DNA from: Roseivirga ehrenbergii
GTDB lineage: Bacteria > Bacteroidota > Bacteroidia > Cytophagales > Cyclobacteriaceae
Assembly (NCBI RefSeq): GCF_001593005.1
Contig: NZ_LQZQ01000045.1
Location: 248,001-312,000, forward strand
Length of the DNA stretch: 64,000 nucleotides
Reading direction: 5' to 3'
Below the pieces are notes generated by a model. It had not been told where the DNA came from, made no database searches, and saw nothing but the letters and a program-made list of their open reading frames with translations. Below are positions 33,108-43,063 of this stretch, in pieces. How positions within the stretch are numbered: position 1 is the first letter of the stretch; every line of letters starts with the position of its first letter. A program made the position numbers and the translations under genes.

Positions 33108-35813
33108 ATGACTGAGAATACTGAAGAATTGAACAACGGAGAGGAGAGAGGGCTACAGGAAGTAAGGCCGGTTTCTGGCATGTACGAAGACTGGTTTCTC
33201 GATTATGCTTCGTATGTAATTTTAGAAAGGGCTGTGCCGGCCATTGAGGATGGTTATAAACCTGTGCAACGTAGGATTCTCCATGCCATGAAGGAGATGG
33301 ACGATGGTCGTTTCAATAAAGTGGCCAACGTAATTGGACAAACCATGCAGTATCACCCGCATGGAGATGCTTCCATTGGTGATGCCATTGTAAACATAGG
33401 TCAGAAAGATTTACTGATTGAAACTCAAGGAAACTGGGGCGATATCCGTACAGGTGACAGTGCAGCTGCGGCAAGGTATATTGAAGCCAGGCTTTCTAGA
33501 TTTGCGTTAGAAGTTGTTTTCAACCCACAAACTACCAACTGGCAGCTTTCTTATGATGGACGTAAAAAGGAGCCGGTTACATTGCCTGTTAAATTCCCAA
33601 TGCTTTTGGCGCAGGGGGTTGAGGGAATCGCAGTAGGCCTTTCTACCAAAATTCTTCCACACAATTTTATTGAGCTTATTCAAGCCACTATTAAGGTATT
33701 GCAGGGTAAAAATGTAAAGCTGTACCCTGATTTCCCTACGGGTGGTATGGCCGATTTCTCAGAATACAACGATGGTTTGCGAGGTGGTAAAATTAAGGTA
33801 AGAGCCAAAATTCATGAAGAAGATAAGAAGAGCCTAATTATTAAAGATATTCCCTTCGGAACAACAACAACGAGCGTGATTGACTCGATTATTAAGGCCA
33901 ACGACAAAGGGAAAATCAAGATTAAAAAGGTAGTAGATAACACTGCCGAAGATGTAGAGATCTACATCGAATTGGCACCAGGTCAGTCGCCTAATATTAC
34001 CATTGATGCACTTTATGCATTTACCGATTGCGAGGTGAGTATTTCACCAAACTGCTGTGTAATTATTGAAGACAAGCCTCATTTTATTGGGGTTACAGAG
34101 GTACTGAAAATTTGCACCAATCAGACGGTAGATTTATTAAAACGAGAGCTTGAAATTAGAAAAGGCGAACTCCTCGAAAAGCTTCTTTTCTCTTCATTAG
34201 AAAAGATTTTTATTGAAAATAGAATCTACCGCGATATTGAAGAATGTGAAACTTGGGAGGCTGTAATTGCTACAATCGATAAAGGTTTAGATCCATTTAA
34301 GCCTGATTTCTATCGTGAAATTACTGAAGAGGATATCGTTCGACTTACGGAAATCAAGATCAAACGAATTTCAAAATTCGATGCTTTTAAAGCTGATGAA
34401 TTGATGAAACGTCTTCAAGATGAACTGGCTGAGGTAGAATATAATTTGGCTAACCTGGTAGAGTATGCGATTGCTTACCACGAAAAATTACTAGAAAAAT
34501 TCGGGAAGGGCAGGGAGCGTAAAACAGAAATCAAGTCATTCGAAAGTATTGCAGCAACCGTTGTAGCGGCCAATAATGCCAAGCTCTATGTAAACCGTGC
34601 CGAGGGTTTTATCGGTTACGGAATGAAAAAGGACGAGTTTGTTTGCGATTGCTCCGATATTGATGATGTCATCGTATTCCGTAAGGATGGGAAATTCCAG
34701 GTGGTTCGAATCTCTGACAAAATATTTGTAGGTAAAGATATTATTCATGTGGCTGTGTTCAATAAGAATGACGAACGCATGGTATATAATATGATTTACC
34801 TCGATGGAAAAACTGGCCGAAGTATGGTTAAGCGATTCCAAGTGTTGGGCGTTACCCGCGACAAGGAATATGACCTCACGAAAGGTGAACGAGGATCAAA
34901 AGTGCTTTACTTTACCGCCAATCCAAATGGCGAAGCTGAGCTTGTAACGATCTACCTTACCTCTGGTTGCAAAGCGAGAGTCAAAGTGTTCGACTTTGAT
35001 TTTTCTGAAATTGAGATCAAGGGAAGAGGTGCTGGAGGAAATATAGCAACCAGATACCCCGTGCGCAAAATTCAACTCAAAATGGAAGGTAAATCTACTT
35101 TGGGTGGTTTAGACATTTGGTACGATGATTCAATAGGGCGTATTAATCGAGATGAACGCGGAACCCATTTAGGCAATTTCCAAAGTGAGGATAAAATTTT
35201 GGTGATCTACGATACCGGAGAATATGAGCTCACTTCATTTGAGTTGACCAATCGCTACGAAGCAGGTAAAATTATGCTGATTGAAAAGTTCGATCCAGAA
35301 GGTGTTATTTCGGCTATTCACTACGATCCCGATGCCCAATATCATTTGGTAAAACGTTTTCAAATTGAAACCAGCACAATGGATAAAAAATTTGGTTTCA
35401 TAAGCGAAGATAAAGGAGCCAAGTTGCTTTTAGCCACTACAGTGCCGCAGCCTCAAGTGGAGGTAACTTACACAGTGAAAGGGGCTAAGGAAAGACAAAC
35501 CATGACTGTTGATTTGGACATGGTGATTGATGTGAAAGGCTGGAAGGCCATGGGGAATAAAATTTCTCAACATTCAGTGAAAAAAGTGACTTTGCTGAAC
35601 AGCAAGGATAAGGCGAAGGCCAACAAGTCGGAGGCCAAAACACAAGCGGATAATCCTGACCAAAGCCCAACGCCAAAAGCAGTTGACCAAAATGAGGTGA
35701 AAACTGAAGCACCGAAGTCAGATGCTCCAAAGCCAGAACAGACCAAAGAAGATAAGCCAAAGGGTAAAGAAGGCGGTGGTTTTAATGTAGGCGAAACCAT
35801 CGATCTATTTTAA
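33108..35813 (+). CDS. parC: DNA topoisomerase IV subunit A (GyrA/ParC-type)
   Basis: 901 residues. The N-terminal breakage-reunion domain holds QYHPHGDASIGDA and the catalytic tyrosine Tyr124 in AAAARYIEARLS, which forms the covalent DNA link. The C-terminal half has beta-pinwheel repeats (for example KVTLLNSKDK region), followed by a Lys/Pro/Glu-rich tail ending GGGFNVGETIDLF. It lies downstream of parE, with the GxxExxY cassette in between, so co-transcription may be partly broken. Terminator at 35902. Confidence 0.9.
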   Translation: MTENTEELNNGEERGLQEVRPVSGMYEDWFLDYASYVILERAVPAIEDGYKPVQRRILHAMKEMDDGRFNKVANVIGQTMQYHPHGDASIGDAIVNIGQKDLLIETQGNWGDIRTGDSAAAARYIEARLSRFALEVVFNPQTTNWQLSYDGRKKEPVTLPVKFPMLLAQGVEGIAVGLSTKILPHNFIELIQATIKVLQGKNVKLYPDFPTGGMADFSEYNDGLRGGKIKVRAKIHEEDKKSLIIKDIPFGTTTTSVIDSIIKANDKGKIKIKKVVDNTAEDVEIYIELAPGQSPNITIDALYAFTDCEVSISPNCCVIIEDKPHFIGVTEVLKICTNQTVDLLKRELEIRKGELLEKLLFSSLEKIFIENRIYRDIEECETWEAVIATIDKGLDPFKPDFYREITEEDIVRLTEIKIKRISKFDAFKADELMKRLQDELAEVEYNLANLVEYAIAYHEKLLEKFGKGRERKTEIKSFESIAATVVAANNAKLYVNRAEGFIGYGMKKDEFVCDCSDIDDVIVFRKDGKFQVVRISDKIFVGKDIIHVAVFNKNDERMVYNMIYLDGKTGRSMVKRFQVLGVTRDKEYDLTKGERGSKVLYFTANPNGEAELVTIYLTSGCKARVKVFDFDFSEIEIKGRGAGGNIATRYPVRKIQLKMEGKSTLGGLDIWYDDSIGRINRDERGTHLGNFQSEDKILVIYDTGEYELTSFELTNRYEAGKIMLIEKFDPEGVISAIHYDPDAQYHLVKRFQIETSTMDKKFGFISEDKGAKLLLATTVPQPQVEVTYTVKGAKERQTMTVDLDMVIDVKGWKAMGNKISQHSVKKVTLLNSKDKAKANKSEAKTQADNPDQSPTPKAVDQNEVKTEAPKSDAPKPEQTKEDKPKGKEGGGFNVGETIDLF

Positions 35814-35901
35814 AGAATAGGGGTAAATCCCTGAACAACTGTTTTTTAGCTGTAAGCATGTTAAAACGTGCCAAAGGTTGAAGGATATTGTTTGTGAAAT
35901 T

Positions 35902-35938
35902 AAAAGCTATCAGTAAAACGCTGGTAGCTTTTGTTTTT
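35902..35938 (+). terminator. Rho-independent terminator of parC
   Basis: AAAAGCTATCAG (35902-35913) and CTGGTAGCTTTT (35921-35932) pair over 12 bases with one wobble and a 7-nt loop; T-rich tail follows. It lies 88 bases after parC. Confidence 0.85.
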
Positions 35939-35941
35939 CAT

Positions 35942-35949
35942 TACTTTTG
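35942..35949 (+). promoter_or_regulatory. -7 promoter element TACTTTTG of the SpoU methyltransferase gene
   Basis: TACTTTTG matches TAnnTTTG exactly. It predicts a transcript start near 35956, so the TTG at 35947 cannot be a start codon and the TTG at 35971 is preferred. A -33 element is masked by the overlapping parC terminator. Confidence 0.6.
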
Positions 35950-35970
35950 CGATCTAATTCAATAAGTGTT

Positions 35971-36654
35971 TTGCAGGCAGAACTTATAAAAATTCTTGAA
36001 GAATTCGTTACCGAGAATAAGGTCAACCTTATTAATAAGGTGCTTTCTGAACGTACAAGGCATTTAACCGTGGTGTTAGAAGATGTCTATCATTCGCACA
36101 ATGCCAGTGCAGTTTTAAGAACTTGCGATTGCTTTGGAGTACAAGATTTACATATCAGTCAGAAACTTCACGACTACCACGTCAACCCAAATATTGTGCG
36201 TGGCGCATCCAATTGGGTTACATTGCACAAATACGACAGGGGAGAACAAAGTAGCTCGAACTGCTTAAACGATTTAAGAGAAAAAAAATATAGGCTAGTT
36301 GGTACAACCCCAGACCAGAATTCTACATCTATACATGAGTTAGATATTACTGAAAAAACCGCCATCATTTTCGGGACTGAATTGGAAGGTATTTCAGACA
36401 ATACAAAAAATGAAGTAGATGAACTGGTTCACATTCCCATGTACGGCTTCACAGAGTCATTTAATATGTCGGTAAGTGTGGCTATGGTTTTACAAGATTT
36501 GGTCAGAAGACTTCGCGAAAGCGATGTGCAATGGCATTTGACAGAAAAAGAAAAAGAAGACCTTAAATTCGAATGGTACCAACGCATTGTGAAGAGGTCA
36601 GATCTCCATATAAAAAACTATATGAAGGAACATTCTATTAATAATAATGGTTGA
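35971..36654 (+). CDS. SpoU/TrmH family RNA methyltransferase
   Basis: 227 residues with all three SPOUT motifs: HNASAVLRTCDCFGVQDLHI, IIFGTELEGISD and IPMYGFTESFNMSVSVAMVLQDL. The trefoil knot binds S-adenosylmethionine and adds 2'-O-methyl to a tRNA or rRNA ribose (TrmH-like, position 18 in tRNA, is one option). It starts at TTG 35971, because no ATG is available before motif I and the upstream TTG lies in the promoter. The next gene follows after 77 bases on the same strand. Confidence 0.87.
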   Translation: MQAELIKILEEFVTENKVNLINKVLSERTRHLTVVLEDVYHSHNASAVLRTCDCFGVQDLHISQKLHDYHVNPNIVRGASNWVTLHKYDRGEQSSSNCLNDLREKKYRLVGTTPDQNSTSIHELDITEKTAIIFGTELEGISDNTKNEVDELVHIPMYGFTESFNMSVSVAMVLQDLVRRLRESDVQWHLTEKEKEDLKFEWYQRIVKRSDLHIKNYMKEHSINNNG

Positions 36655-36731
36655 CGACAGAATATGAATAGGTCAGTATACTTTTTAAGCCAACCAGCGT
36701 TAAGCACTAATAACCTCAGAAACTCAAGAGT

Positions 36732-39221
36732 TTGAAATCAAAACATATTTTTACACTGCTGCTCTGCTTTACCACAAGTTTGGTCTTTGCGCAGCAAACC
36801 ATTATTCGAGGTAAAGTAACCGATGCCGAAACTGGTGACCCAGTACCCTATGCTACTGTGGTTATTCAGGGAACCCAGATAGGAATGGCTACCGATTTTG
36901 ACGGTAACTATGAACTTAAAGGGGAAGCCGAATCAGATACTGTCCTTTTCTCTTATGTGGGTTACGAAACCCGAAAGAAACTCTACGAGAAAGGGGTTAC
37001 GCAAGTAATCAATGTTCAGTTGCAACCAAAGGCCACCAGTTTGGCTGATTTCGTAGTGCTGTCCGATAAGGCCGAAAACCCTGCCTTTGAGATTATGCGC
37101 AGCGTAATAGATAACAAAAATAAGAATGACAAAAGAAGACTTGAGGCATACGAATACGAGTCGTATAACAAGATTGAAATCGATGTAGATAATATTACAG
37201 AAGAGTTCAGAAAGAAGAAGTACATGCAAAAAGTGACTTCAGTACTCGATAGTATCGACATTATTGCTGGCGAAGATGGCAAGCCAATTCTGCCGCTTTT
37301 TATTTCAGAATCACTTTCAAAATTCTATTTCAGGTCTAACCCTAGGCTACAGAAAGAACAAATCATTAAAACTAAAATCACCGGAATCGGAATCGAAGAC
37401 GGTTCACTGATTTCTCAAGTAATAGGTTCATCATTTCAGGAATATAATTTCTACCAAAACCGAATGAACATCGTGGAAAAAGAGTTCGCCTCACCAATAG
37501 GAGATGGCTGGCGATTGATCTATGATTATGATCTAACCGATAGCGTGAGTTTAGAGGGTGAGTTCTGCTACGTGCTTGATTTCAAGCCAAAAAATGATCA
37601 GGAATTGGCCTTTATAGGCACCATGTGGATTGCCAAAGCAGATTTTGGTTTGAAGCGAATGGACGCGACTATGCAACCTACAGCCAACCTGAATTTTATA
37701 GAAAAAATCAAGATACAACAGGAGCTTGAGCGAATGGAAGGCGGAGCTTGGCTTCCTGTAAAGTCAAGAATTTTGATTGATGTATCAGAAATCACAAAGA
37801 AATCAGCTGGTTTTTTGGCTAAGTTCTATTCTTCAAATAAAAACCTTGCGCTTACAGAACCTAAACCCAATAAGTTTTTTGAACGAACAATTGAATTAGA
37901 AGAAGATGCGCGAATTTCTGATGAACAGTTTTGGATAGAAAATAGACACGACTCCCTGACGACAACCGAGATCAGTGTAATTGCAATGATCGACTCCTTG
38001 AAGCAAATTCCCATTGTAAAAACTTGGACAGAGTTGCTCAAAACATTTGCTAGAGGTTATGTAGAAGTGGGACAATTAGACTTAGGGCCTTGGCCAGTGT
38101 TGGTTTCTTCAAACGATGTAGAAGGGTTTAGAACCCGCATTGGCGGAAGAACAAATGAACATTTCAGCTTAAAATGGCAACTCAATGGATATTTGGCTTA
38201 TGGTTTCAAGGATAAAAATTTTAAATATGGTTTAGGAGCAACTCATTTTATTTCCAGAAAAAAATGGACGACCATTTCGGCCAACTATAGAAAGGATATC
38301 GACCAGCTAGGCTTGCAACCAGATGGAATAACAGACTTTGATGATGCAAATGCTTTTGTGGCATTAAGCCAGCTGGGGAATCTTATTCGCCCATTTGCCT
38401 ATGAAACTTTTCAGGTGGATTTGACCAGTCAATTGTCTAAGCCTTTCTCTTTCAGTTTAAGGTTAAAAAACCAAGACTTCACTCCGCTGTATAATGGCTT
38501 TAGCTATTATACCGAGCCTTCGGATATTACCTCGCCAACTGGAACCGAGTTTACCAGCACTGAAGCTACTTTAAAGTTCAAATATGCTAAAGACGAAACC
38601 TTCATCATAAACGATAACAGTAGAATTAGTTTGGGAACTGTACGTTGGCCAACTTTTATTTTGGGGTACACGCATGGCTTTAAAGGCCCTTTAGGTGGTG
38701 ATTTTGATTATAATAAACTCGATGTCGGAATTTCTCAACGGCTGAAAATGGGTTTTTGGGGTATTTCGCATTATCAAATTACGGCCAGTAAGGTTTTTGA
38801 AGACGTTCCGTATCCTTTGTTAACGGCTCATATTGGTAATGAGCAACCGGTTTATGCCAGTTTTGCTTTCAATACCATGAATTTCTACGAATTTGTAAGT
38901 CAGCAATATGTTTCCATGCGTTATCAGCATTTCTTCGAAGGCTTTATTTTAAATAGAATCCCGCTTTTGAAAAAGCTAAAGTGGAGGTTGGTGGCCAGCG
39001 GAAATGTGCTGTATGGTGACATCAGTGAGAGTACTTTGGCCGCGCAGCCCACGGTTGATTTCTTGAGCCTAGATCCGAATAAGCCGTATTCAGAGGTGGG
39101 AGTAGGGGTGGAAAATATCTTTAAATTTTTTAGAGTCGATTTTTTCCAGCGCCTTACCTATCTTGATAATCCAGATATTAAGAAAAGGCAAATAAAGGTG
39201 AGTTTTAATCTTTCACTTTAA
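36732..39221 (+). CDS. outer-membrane DUF5686 family protein with carboxypeptidase-regulatory-like domain
   Basis: 829 residues. Signal peptide (residues 1-20, ending VFAQ), then a CarboxypepD_reg-like beta-sandwich (TIIRGKVTDAETGDPVPYATVVIQGTQIGMATDFDGNYEL), then a long DUF5686 body rich in beta strands. The C terminus ends in alternating hydrophobic residues with a final aromatic-like LSL, as in outer-membrane barrels. Such proteins occur throughout Bacteroidota, role unknown. The start is TTG at 36732: an in-frame stop lies 21 bases upstream and no ATG occurs before the signal. Confidence 0.82.
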   Translation: MKSKHIFTLLLCFTTSLVFAQQTIIRGKVTDAETGDPVPYATVVIQGTQIGMATDFDGNYELKGEAESDTVLFSYVGYETRKKLYEKGVTQVINVQLQPKATSLADFVVLSDKAENPAFEIMRSVIDNKNKNDKRRLEAYEYESYNKIEIDVDNITEEFRKKKYMQKVTSVLDSIDIIAGEDGKPILPLFISESLSKFYFRSNPRLQKEQIIKTKITGIGIEDGSLISQVIGSSFQEYNFYQNRMNIVEKEFASPIGDGWRLIYDYDLTDSVSLEGEFCYVLDFKPKNDQELAFIGTMWIAKADFGLKRMDATMQPTANLNFIEKIKIQQELERMEGGAWLPVKSRILIDVSEITKKSAGFLAKFYSSNKNLALTEPKPNKFFERTIELEEDARISDEQFWIENRHDSLTTTEISVIAMIDSLKQIPIVKTWTELLKTFARGYVEVGQLDLGPWPVLVSSNDVEGFRTRIGGRTNEHFSLKWQLNGYLAYGFKDKNFKYGLGATHFISRKKWTTISANYRKDIDQLGLQPDGITDFDDANAFVALSQLGNLIRPFAYETFQVDLTSQLSKPFSFSLRLKNQDFTPLYNGFSYYTEPSDITSPTGTEFTSTEATLKFKYAKDETFIINDNSRISLGTVRWPTFILGYTHGFKGPLGGDFDYNKLDVGISQRLKMGFWGISHYQITASKVFEDVPYPLLTAHIGNEQPVYASFAFNTMNFYEFVSQQYVSMRYQHFFEGFILNRIPLLKKLKWRLVASGNVLYGDISESTLAAQPTVDFLSLDPNKPYSEVGVGVENIFKFFRVDFFQRLTYLDNPDIKKRQIKVSFNLSL

Positions 39222-39367
39222 ACAAGCTCTTCATAAATTCTTTACTAAGAATTGATTGAGATTTGAGGCTTTGCCCAAAGGATTAACCTAAATAATATTG
39301 CATATTTGCGATTCGAAAGAATCATGAATCAAATCCAAATGGTTTGTAGCATTTGGTGAAATTAATT

Positions 39368-41323
39368 ATGAGTGCAGAAAGTATAAAGATCACCCTTCCA
39401 GACGGAACTGTAAAAGAATTTGCCAAAGGAAGTTCAGCAATGGACGTAGCCTTAAGTATTAGTGAAGGTTTGGCCAGAAATGTATTGGCAGCCGAAGTGA
39501 ATGGCGAGGTAAGAGATGCCAATAGACCTATAGAATCCGATTCGGATGTAAAACTATTAACGTGGAATAATGATGAAGGAAAGGCAACTTTTTGGCATTC
39601 ATCTGCTCACTTAATGGCAGAAGCGCTAGAAGCTCTTTATCCTGGTATTAAGTTCGGAATTGGTCCATCAATTGAAAATGGTTTTTATTACGATGTTGAT
39701 TTTGGTGAAGATCAAGAGTTTGACCATTCTCATTTAGAAAAAATTGAGGCCAAAATGTTAGAGTTGGCCCGTCAGAAAAATGAATACAAAAGATCAGAAG
39801 TAAGTAAAGCAGATGCAATTGCTTACTTCAAGGAAAAGGATGACGAATATAAGCTAGACCTTTTGGAAGGTTTAGAAGACGGTTCAATTACATTCTACCA
39901 ACAAGGTAATTTTACTGATTTATGTCGTGGGCCTCATATTCCAAACACTGGTTTTATAAAGGCTGCTAAGGTGTTGAGTATTGCCGGAGCTTACTGGCGA
40001 GGTGACGAAAACAACAAGCAACTCACACGTTTGTATGGAATTACTTTTCCTAAACAAAAGGAATTGACTGAATACCTTCATATGCTGGAGGAAGCAAAAA
40101 AACGTGATCACAGAAAACTAGGTCAGGAATTGGAGCTCTTTACTTTTTCACAAAAAGTAGGATTAGGGCTTCCGCTTTGGTTACCTAAAGGAGCTAAGCT
40201 TCGCGAAAGACTAGAAACTTTTATGCGTAAGGCACAAGTAAAAGCTGGCTACGATCCTGTGGTTACTCCTCATATCGGTCATAAAAACTTATACGTGACT
40301 TCCGGTCATTATGAGAAATACGGAGCTGATTCATTTCAGCCTATAAAAACGCCTAACGAAGGCGAGGAGTTCTTGTTAAAACCAATGAACTGTCCTCATC
40401 ATTGCGAAATATATAAATCAAAACCACGCTCATATAAGGAGCTGCCAGTTCGCTTAGCCGAATTTGGTACTGTTTATAGGTACGAACAAAGTGGAGAGTT
40501 ACATGGTTTAACTCGTGTAAGAGGTTTTACTCAAGATGATGCTCATATTTTCTGTACCGAAGATCAGGTAAAAGAAGAGTTTATTAAGGTAATTGATTTA
40601 GTGCTTTATGTTTTTGAATCACTTGGTTTCGAGAACTTTACGGCTCAAATCTCTTTAAGAGATCCAGAAAATAAGCAAAAATATATTGGTAGCGATGAAG
40701 CTTGGCATAAGGCAGAGTCGGCCATTATTGAAGCAGCTGCAGAGAAAAATCTTAATACCGTAACCGAATTAGGTGAAGCCGCATTTTATGGCCCTAAGCT
40801 TGATTTTATGGTGAAAGATGCGCTAGGTAGAAAGTGGCAATTAGGAACAATTCAGGTAGATTACAACCTTCCTGAGCGTTTTGAATTAGAATACACTGGC
40901 TCAGATAACCAAAAGCATAGGCCGGTGATGATTCACAGAGCGCCTTTTGGTTCGCTAGAAAGATTTGTAGCGGTATTGATCGAGCATTGTGCAGGAGAGT
41001 TTCCACTTTGGTTAACACCAGATCAAGTAGCAATTCTTCCTATTTCTGAAAAGTATGCCGATTATGCTCAAGAATTATACAATAGGCTTCAGTCGGAAGA
41101 TATTACAGGTTTTGTTGATCACAGAGATGAAAAGATTGGAAGAAAAATCCGTGATGCTGAAGTGAAAAAGATACCTTTGATGCTTATCGTTGGCGAAAAG
41201 GAAAGAGATAACAACGAAGTGGCCGTGAGAAGGCATGGTCAAGGTGACGTAGGTACTATGAGCATAGAATCATTTATTGATTATTTTGCCAAAGAGAAAG
41301 CCAAGTCGCTAAATATTCAATAA
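39368..41323 (+). CDS. thrS: threonyl-tRNA synthetase
   Basis: 651 residues. An N-terminal TGS domain ([24 protein letters not shown]), the editing domain with [12 protein letters not shown], and the class II core with [12 protein letters not shown] (zinc-binding Cys) and [14 protein letters not shown] are all visible. It charges tRNA-Thr and edits mischarged serine. ATG at 39368 is used; a TTG five codons upstream is not needed. The gene heads the thrS-infC-rpmI-rplT translation cluster, though infC has its own promoter. Confidence 0.96.
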   Translation: MSAESIKITLPDGTVKEFAKGSSAMDVALSISEGLARNVLAAEVNGEVRDANRPIESDSDVKLLTWNNDEGKATFWHSSAHLMAEALEALYPGIKFGIGPSIENGFYYDVDFGEDQEFDHSHLEKIEAKMLELARQKNEYKRSEVSKADAIAYFKEKDDEYKLDLLEGLEDGSITFYQQGNFTDLCRGPHIPNTGFIKAAKVLSIAGAYWRGDENNKQLTRLYGITFPKQKELTEYLHMLEEAKKRDHRKLGQELELFTFSQKVGLGLPLWLPKGAKLRERLETFMRKAQVKAGYDPVVTPHIGHKNLYVTSGHYEKYGADSFQPIKTPNEGEEFLLKPMNCPHHCEIYKSKPRSYKELPVRLAEFGTVYRYEQSGELHGLTRVRGFTQDDAHIFCTEDQVKEEFIKVIDLVLYVFESLGFENFTAQISLRDPENKQKYIGSDEAWHKAESAIIEAAAEKNLNTVTELGEAAFYGPKLDFMVKDALGRKWQLGTIQVDYNLPERFELEYTGSDNQKHRPVMIHRAPFGSLERFVAVLIEHCAGEFPLWLTPDQVAILPISEKYADYAQELYNRLQSEDITGFVDHRDEKIGRKIRDAEVKKIPLMLIVGEKERDNNEVAVRRHGQGDVGTMSIESFIDYFAKEKAKSLNIQ

Positions 41324-41347
41324 TTTTACCTGCTTAATATCGGAGTA

Positions 41348-41377
41348 TTGATTATTAGAAAATTATACCGATATTTG
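41348..41377 (+). promoter_or_regulatory. Probable infC operon promoter
   Basis: TTG (41348-41350), a 19-bp spacer and GATATTTG (41370-41377) match the consensus with one change in the -7 box. The transcript would start near 41384, 12 bases before the Shine-Dalgarno motif. Confidence 0.5.
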
Positions 41378-41395
41378 CAGTCATTTTAACAAAAG

Positions 41396-41410
41396 AAGGA
41401 GGTTAACATC
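41396..41410 (+). promoter_or_regulatory. Near-perfect Shine-Dalgarno with ATC start for infC
   Basis: AAGGAGGT (41396-41403) is the strongest Shine-Dalgarno noticed in the window, where most starts have none. It is 4 bases before ATC (41408) but 13 before the first ATG (41417), so spacing favours ATC. Non-AUG starts on infC are known for autoregulation by IF3 in enterobacteria (AUU). Confidence 0.65.
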
Positions 41411-41962
41411 GCAAAAATGAGGAGAAAATACCCCCCGAGAGGCAGGGTAGAAGAGCCATACAAAGTCAATCTTAAGATTCTTGCACCTAAGGTGCGGGTA
41501 GTTGGCGAGAACGTTGAAGTAGACGTCTATGATATAGATAAAGCACTTCAAATGGCTAGAGATCAAGGACTTGATCTGGTAGAGATTTCTCCCAAGGCAG
41601 ACCCGCCTGTTTGTAAGATTGTTGACTACTCTAAGTTTAAGTATGATCAGAAGAAGAAGCAAAAGGAAATAAAGGCCAAGGCTTCTAAAACTGTGATTAA
41701 AGAAATCAGATTCGGTCCGAATACGGATGATCATGATTTCAACTTTAAGCTTAACCATGCTATAGGGTTTCTAAAAGACGGTTCAAAGGTTAAGGCCTAT
41801 GTTCATTTTAGAGGAAGAACTATTGTGTATAAGGAAAGAGGTGAGATTTTATTATTGAAGTTTGCCCAAGCCTTAGAAGAATACGCAAAGGTTGAGCAGC
41901 TGCCTAAATTGGAAGGAAAAAGAATGTTTCTTTACCTTACTCCTAAGGCCATAAAAAAGTAG
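41408..41962 (+). CDS. infC: translation initiation factor IF-3
   Basis: 184 residues from ATC at 41408, or 181 from ATG at 41417 ([18 protein letters not shown]). The N-terminal domain [25 protein letters not shown] and the C-terminal domain [18 protein letters not shown] and [14 protein letters not shown] are canonical. IF-3 keeps the 30S subunit free, checks start-codon pairing and is essential. I favour ATC because of the Shine-Dalgarno spacing; this codon is one that IF-3 itself disfavours. It is followed by rpmI after 27 bases. Confidence 0.93.
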   Translation: MAKMRRKYPPRGRVEEPYKVNLKILAPKVRVVGENVEVDVYDIDKALQMARDQGLDLVEISPKADPPVCKIVDYSKFKYDQKKKQKEIKAKASKTVIKEIRFGPNTDDHDFNFKLNHAIGFLKDGSKVKAYVHFRGRTIVYKERGEILLLKFAQALEEYAKVEQLPKLEGKRMFLYLTPKAIKK

Positions 41963-41989
41963 AACCAGTATTTATTAAATAAATTTAAA

Positions 41990-42184
41990 ATGCCTAAAGC
42001 AAAAACTAAATCAGGAGCTAAAAAGCGTTTCAAATTGACAGGGTCTGGCAAGATCAAAAGAAAGCATGCTTTCAAAAGCCATATCCTAACCAAGAAAGAA
42101 ACGAAGCAAAAACGTAATCTTACCGGCACAGGACTTGTTCATAAGTCGGATGAGAATAACGTTAAAGCAATGCTCAACATTTAA
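41990..42184 (+). CDS. rpmI: 50S ribosomal protein L35
   Basis: 64 residues, very basic. [20 protein letters not shown] and [16 protein letters not shown] are canonical for L35. It lies between infC and rplT in the conserved order, on the large subunit of the ribosome. Confidence 0.97.
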   Translation: MPKAKTKSGAKKRFKLTGSGKIKRKHAFKSHILTKKETKQKRNLTGTGLVHKSDENNVKAMLNI

Positions 42185-42269
42185 GACCCATTAAGGTTAT
42201 TGTTTCACCAGATGTTTGGTTTTAAGTACTCAGTAAAATGAGGCGCCAAAGGTCAAAAAAATTAAAATT

Positions 42270-42614
42270 ATGCCAAGATCAGTAAACGCGGTAGCGTCAA
42301 GAGCAAAAAGGAAAAGAATACTCAAAATGGCCAAGGGCTATTTTGGTAGAAAAAAGAATGTATGGACAGTAGCGAAGAACCAGATAGAGAAAGGTCTTCA
42401 GTTTGCATACAGAGATAGAAAAGCAAAGAAAAGAGAGTTTAGAAAACTTTGGATTCAAAGAATCAATGCAGGTGCAAGATTGCACGGGATGTCATACTCT
42501 CAGTTGATGGGAGCTATTGGTAAATCAGGCATTGAACTTAACCGTAAGGTTTTAGCTGATTTAGCTATGAATCATCCAGAAGCTTTCAAAGCAGTAGTAG
42601 AGAAAGTAAAGTAA
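42270..42614 (+). CDS. rplT: 50S ribosomal protein L20
   Basis: 114 residues. [39 protein letters not shown] and [14 protein letters not shown] are typical. L20 binds 23S rRNA early in assembly and represses the infC-rpmI-rplT operon in some bacteria. An 85-base gap after rpmI has no clear hairpin. A terminator follows the stop. Confidence 0.97.
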   Translation: MPRSVNAVASRAKRKRILKMAKGYFGRKKNVWTVAKNQIEKGLQFAYRDRKAKKREFRKLWIQRINAGARLHGMSYSQLMGAIGKSGIELNRKVLADLAMNHPEAFKAVVEKVK

Positions 42615-42644
42615 GTTAAACTCCGTAAGATATATAGAGTGGAA

Positions 42645-42671
42645 GACCCCGGCCTAGGCTGGGGTTTTTTA
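42645..42671 (+). terminator. Rho-independent terminator of the infC-rpmI-rplT operon
   Basis: ACCCCGGCC and GGCTGGGGT pair with one wobble around a tight 2-nt loop, followed by T6 (42665-42670). Confidence 0.85.
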
Positions 42672-42730
42672 TTGTCCAATCTTTAATGGGAATTCAACCT
42701 CATGACACTTATTAAGTTTGGATAAAAAAT

Positions 42731-42761
42731 AAAGCCCAGCTCATAAATGAACTGGGCTTTT
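42731..42761 (-). terminator. Terminator of the tRNA-Met gene
   Basis: AAAGCCCAG and CTGGGCTTT form the stem, extended inside by TCAT/ATGA. On the minus strand it lies just after the tRNA 3' end and is followed by a T-rich tail. Confidence 0.75.
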
Positions 42762-42764
42762 CTG

Positions 42765-42838
42765 TAGCGAGGACGGGAGTTGAACCCGTGACCTCAGGGT
42801 TATGAATCCTGCGCTCTAACCAACTGAGCTACCTCGCC
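42765..42838 (-). tRNA. tRNA-Met (anticodon CAT)
   Basis: Read on the minus strand, a 74-nt cloverleaf: acceptor GGCGAGG/CCTCGCT (first pair G-U), D stem GCTC/GAGC, anticodon stem with loop TTCATAA, T stem ACGGG/CCCGT with TTCAACT, discriminator A. CCA is not encoded. The anticodon CAT (42802-42804) means Met; the initiator's three anticodon-stem G-C pairs are absent, so it is an elongator tRNA-Met or, less likely, tRNA-Ile with lysidine at position 34. The lowest anticodon-stem pair is an A-C mismatch. Confidence 0.92.
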
Positions 42839-43063
42839 TTCAAAATCGGAGTGCAAACATACGAATTAGAGTAAAGAAAATGCAATAGGAATTGAAGAAT
42901 TTTACGCAACTTTATTCAAAGGTTTTAGAGTGCTAAAAAACGAGTGATTTAACAACCCAAAAGTGAGGTAAATTAATGCTCAACCTACTTAATTTCCTTT
43001 GTCGACTTTTTAGTTTGTGGTATTCCTTTATTAGTTCTATATTATCGAAATAAGTTTTTCAAT

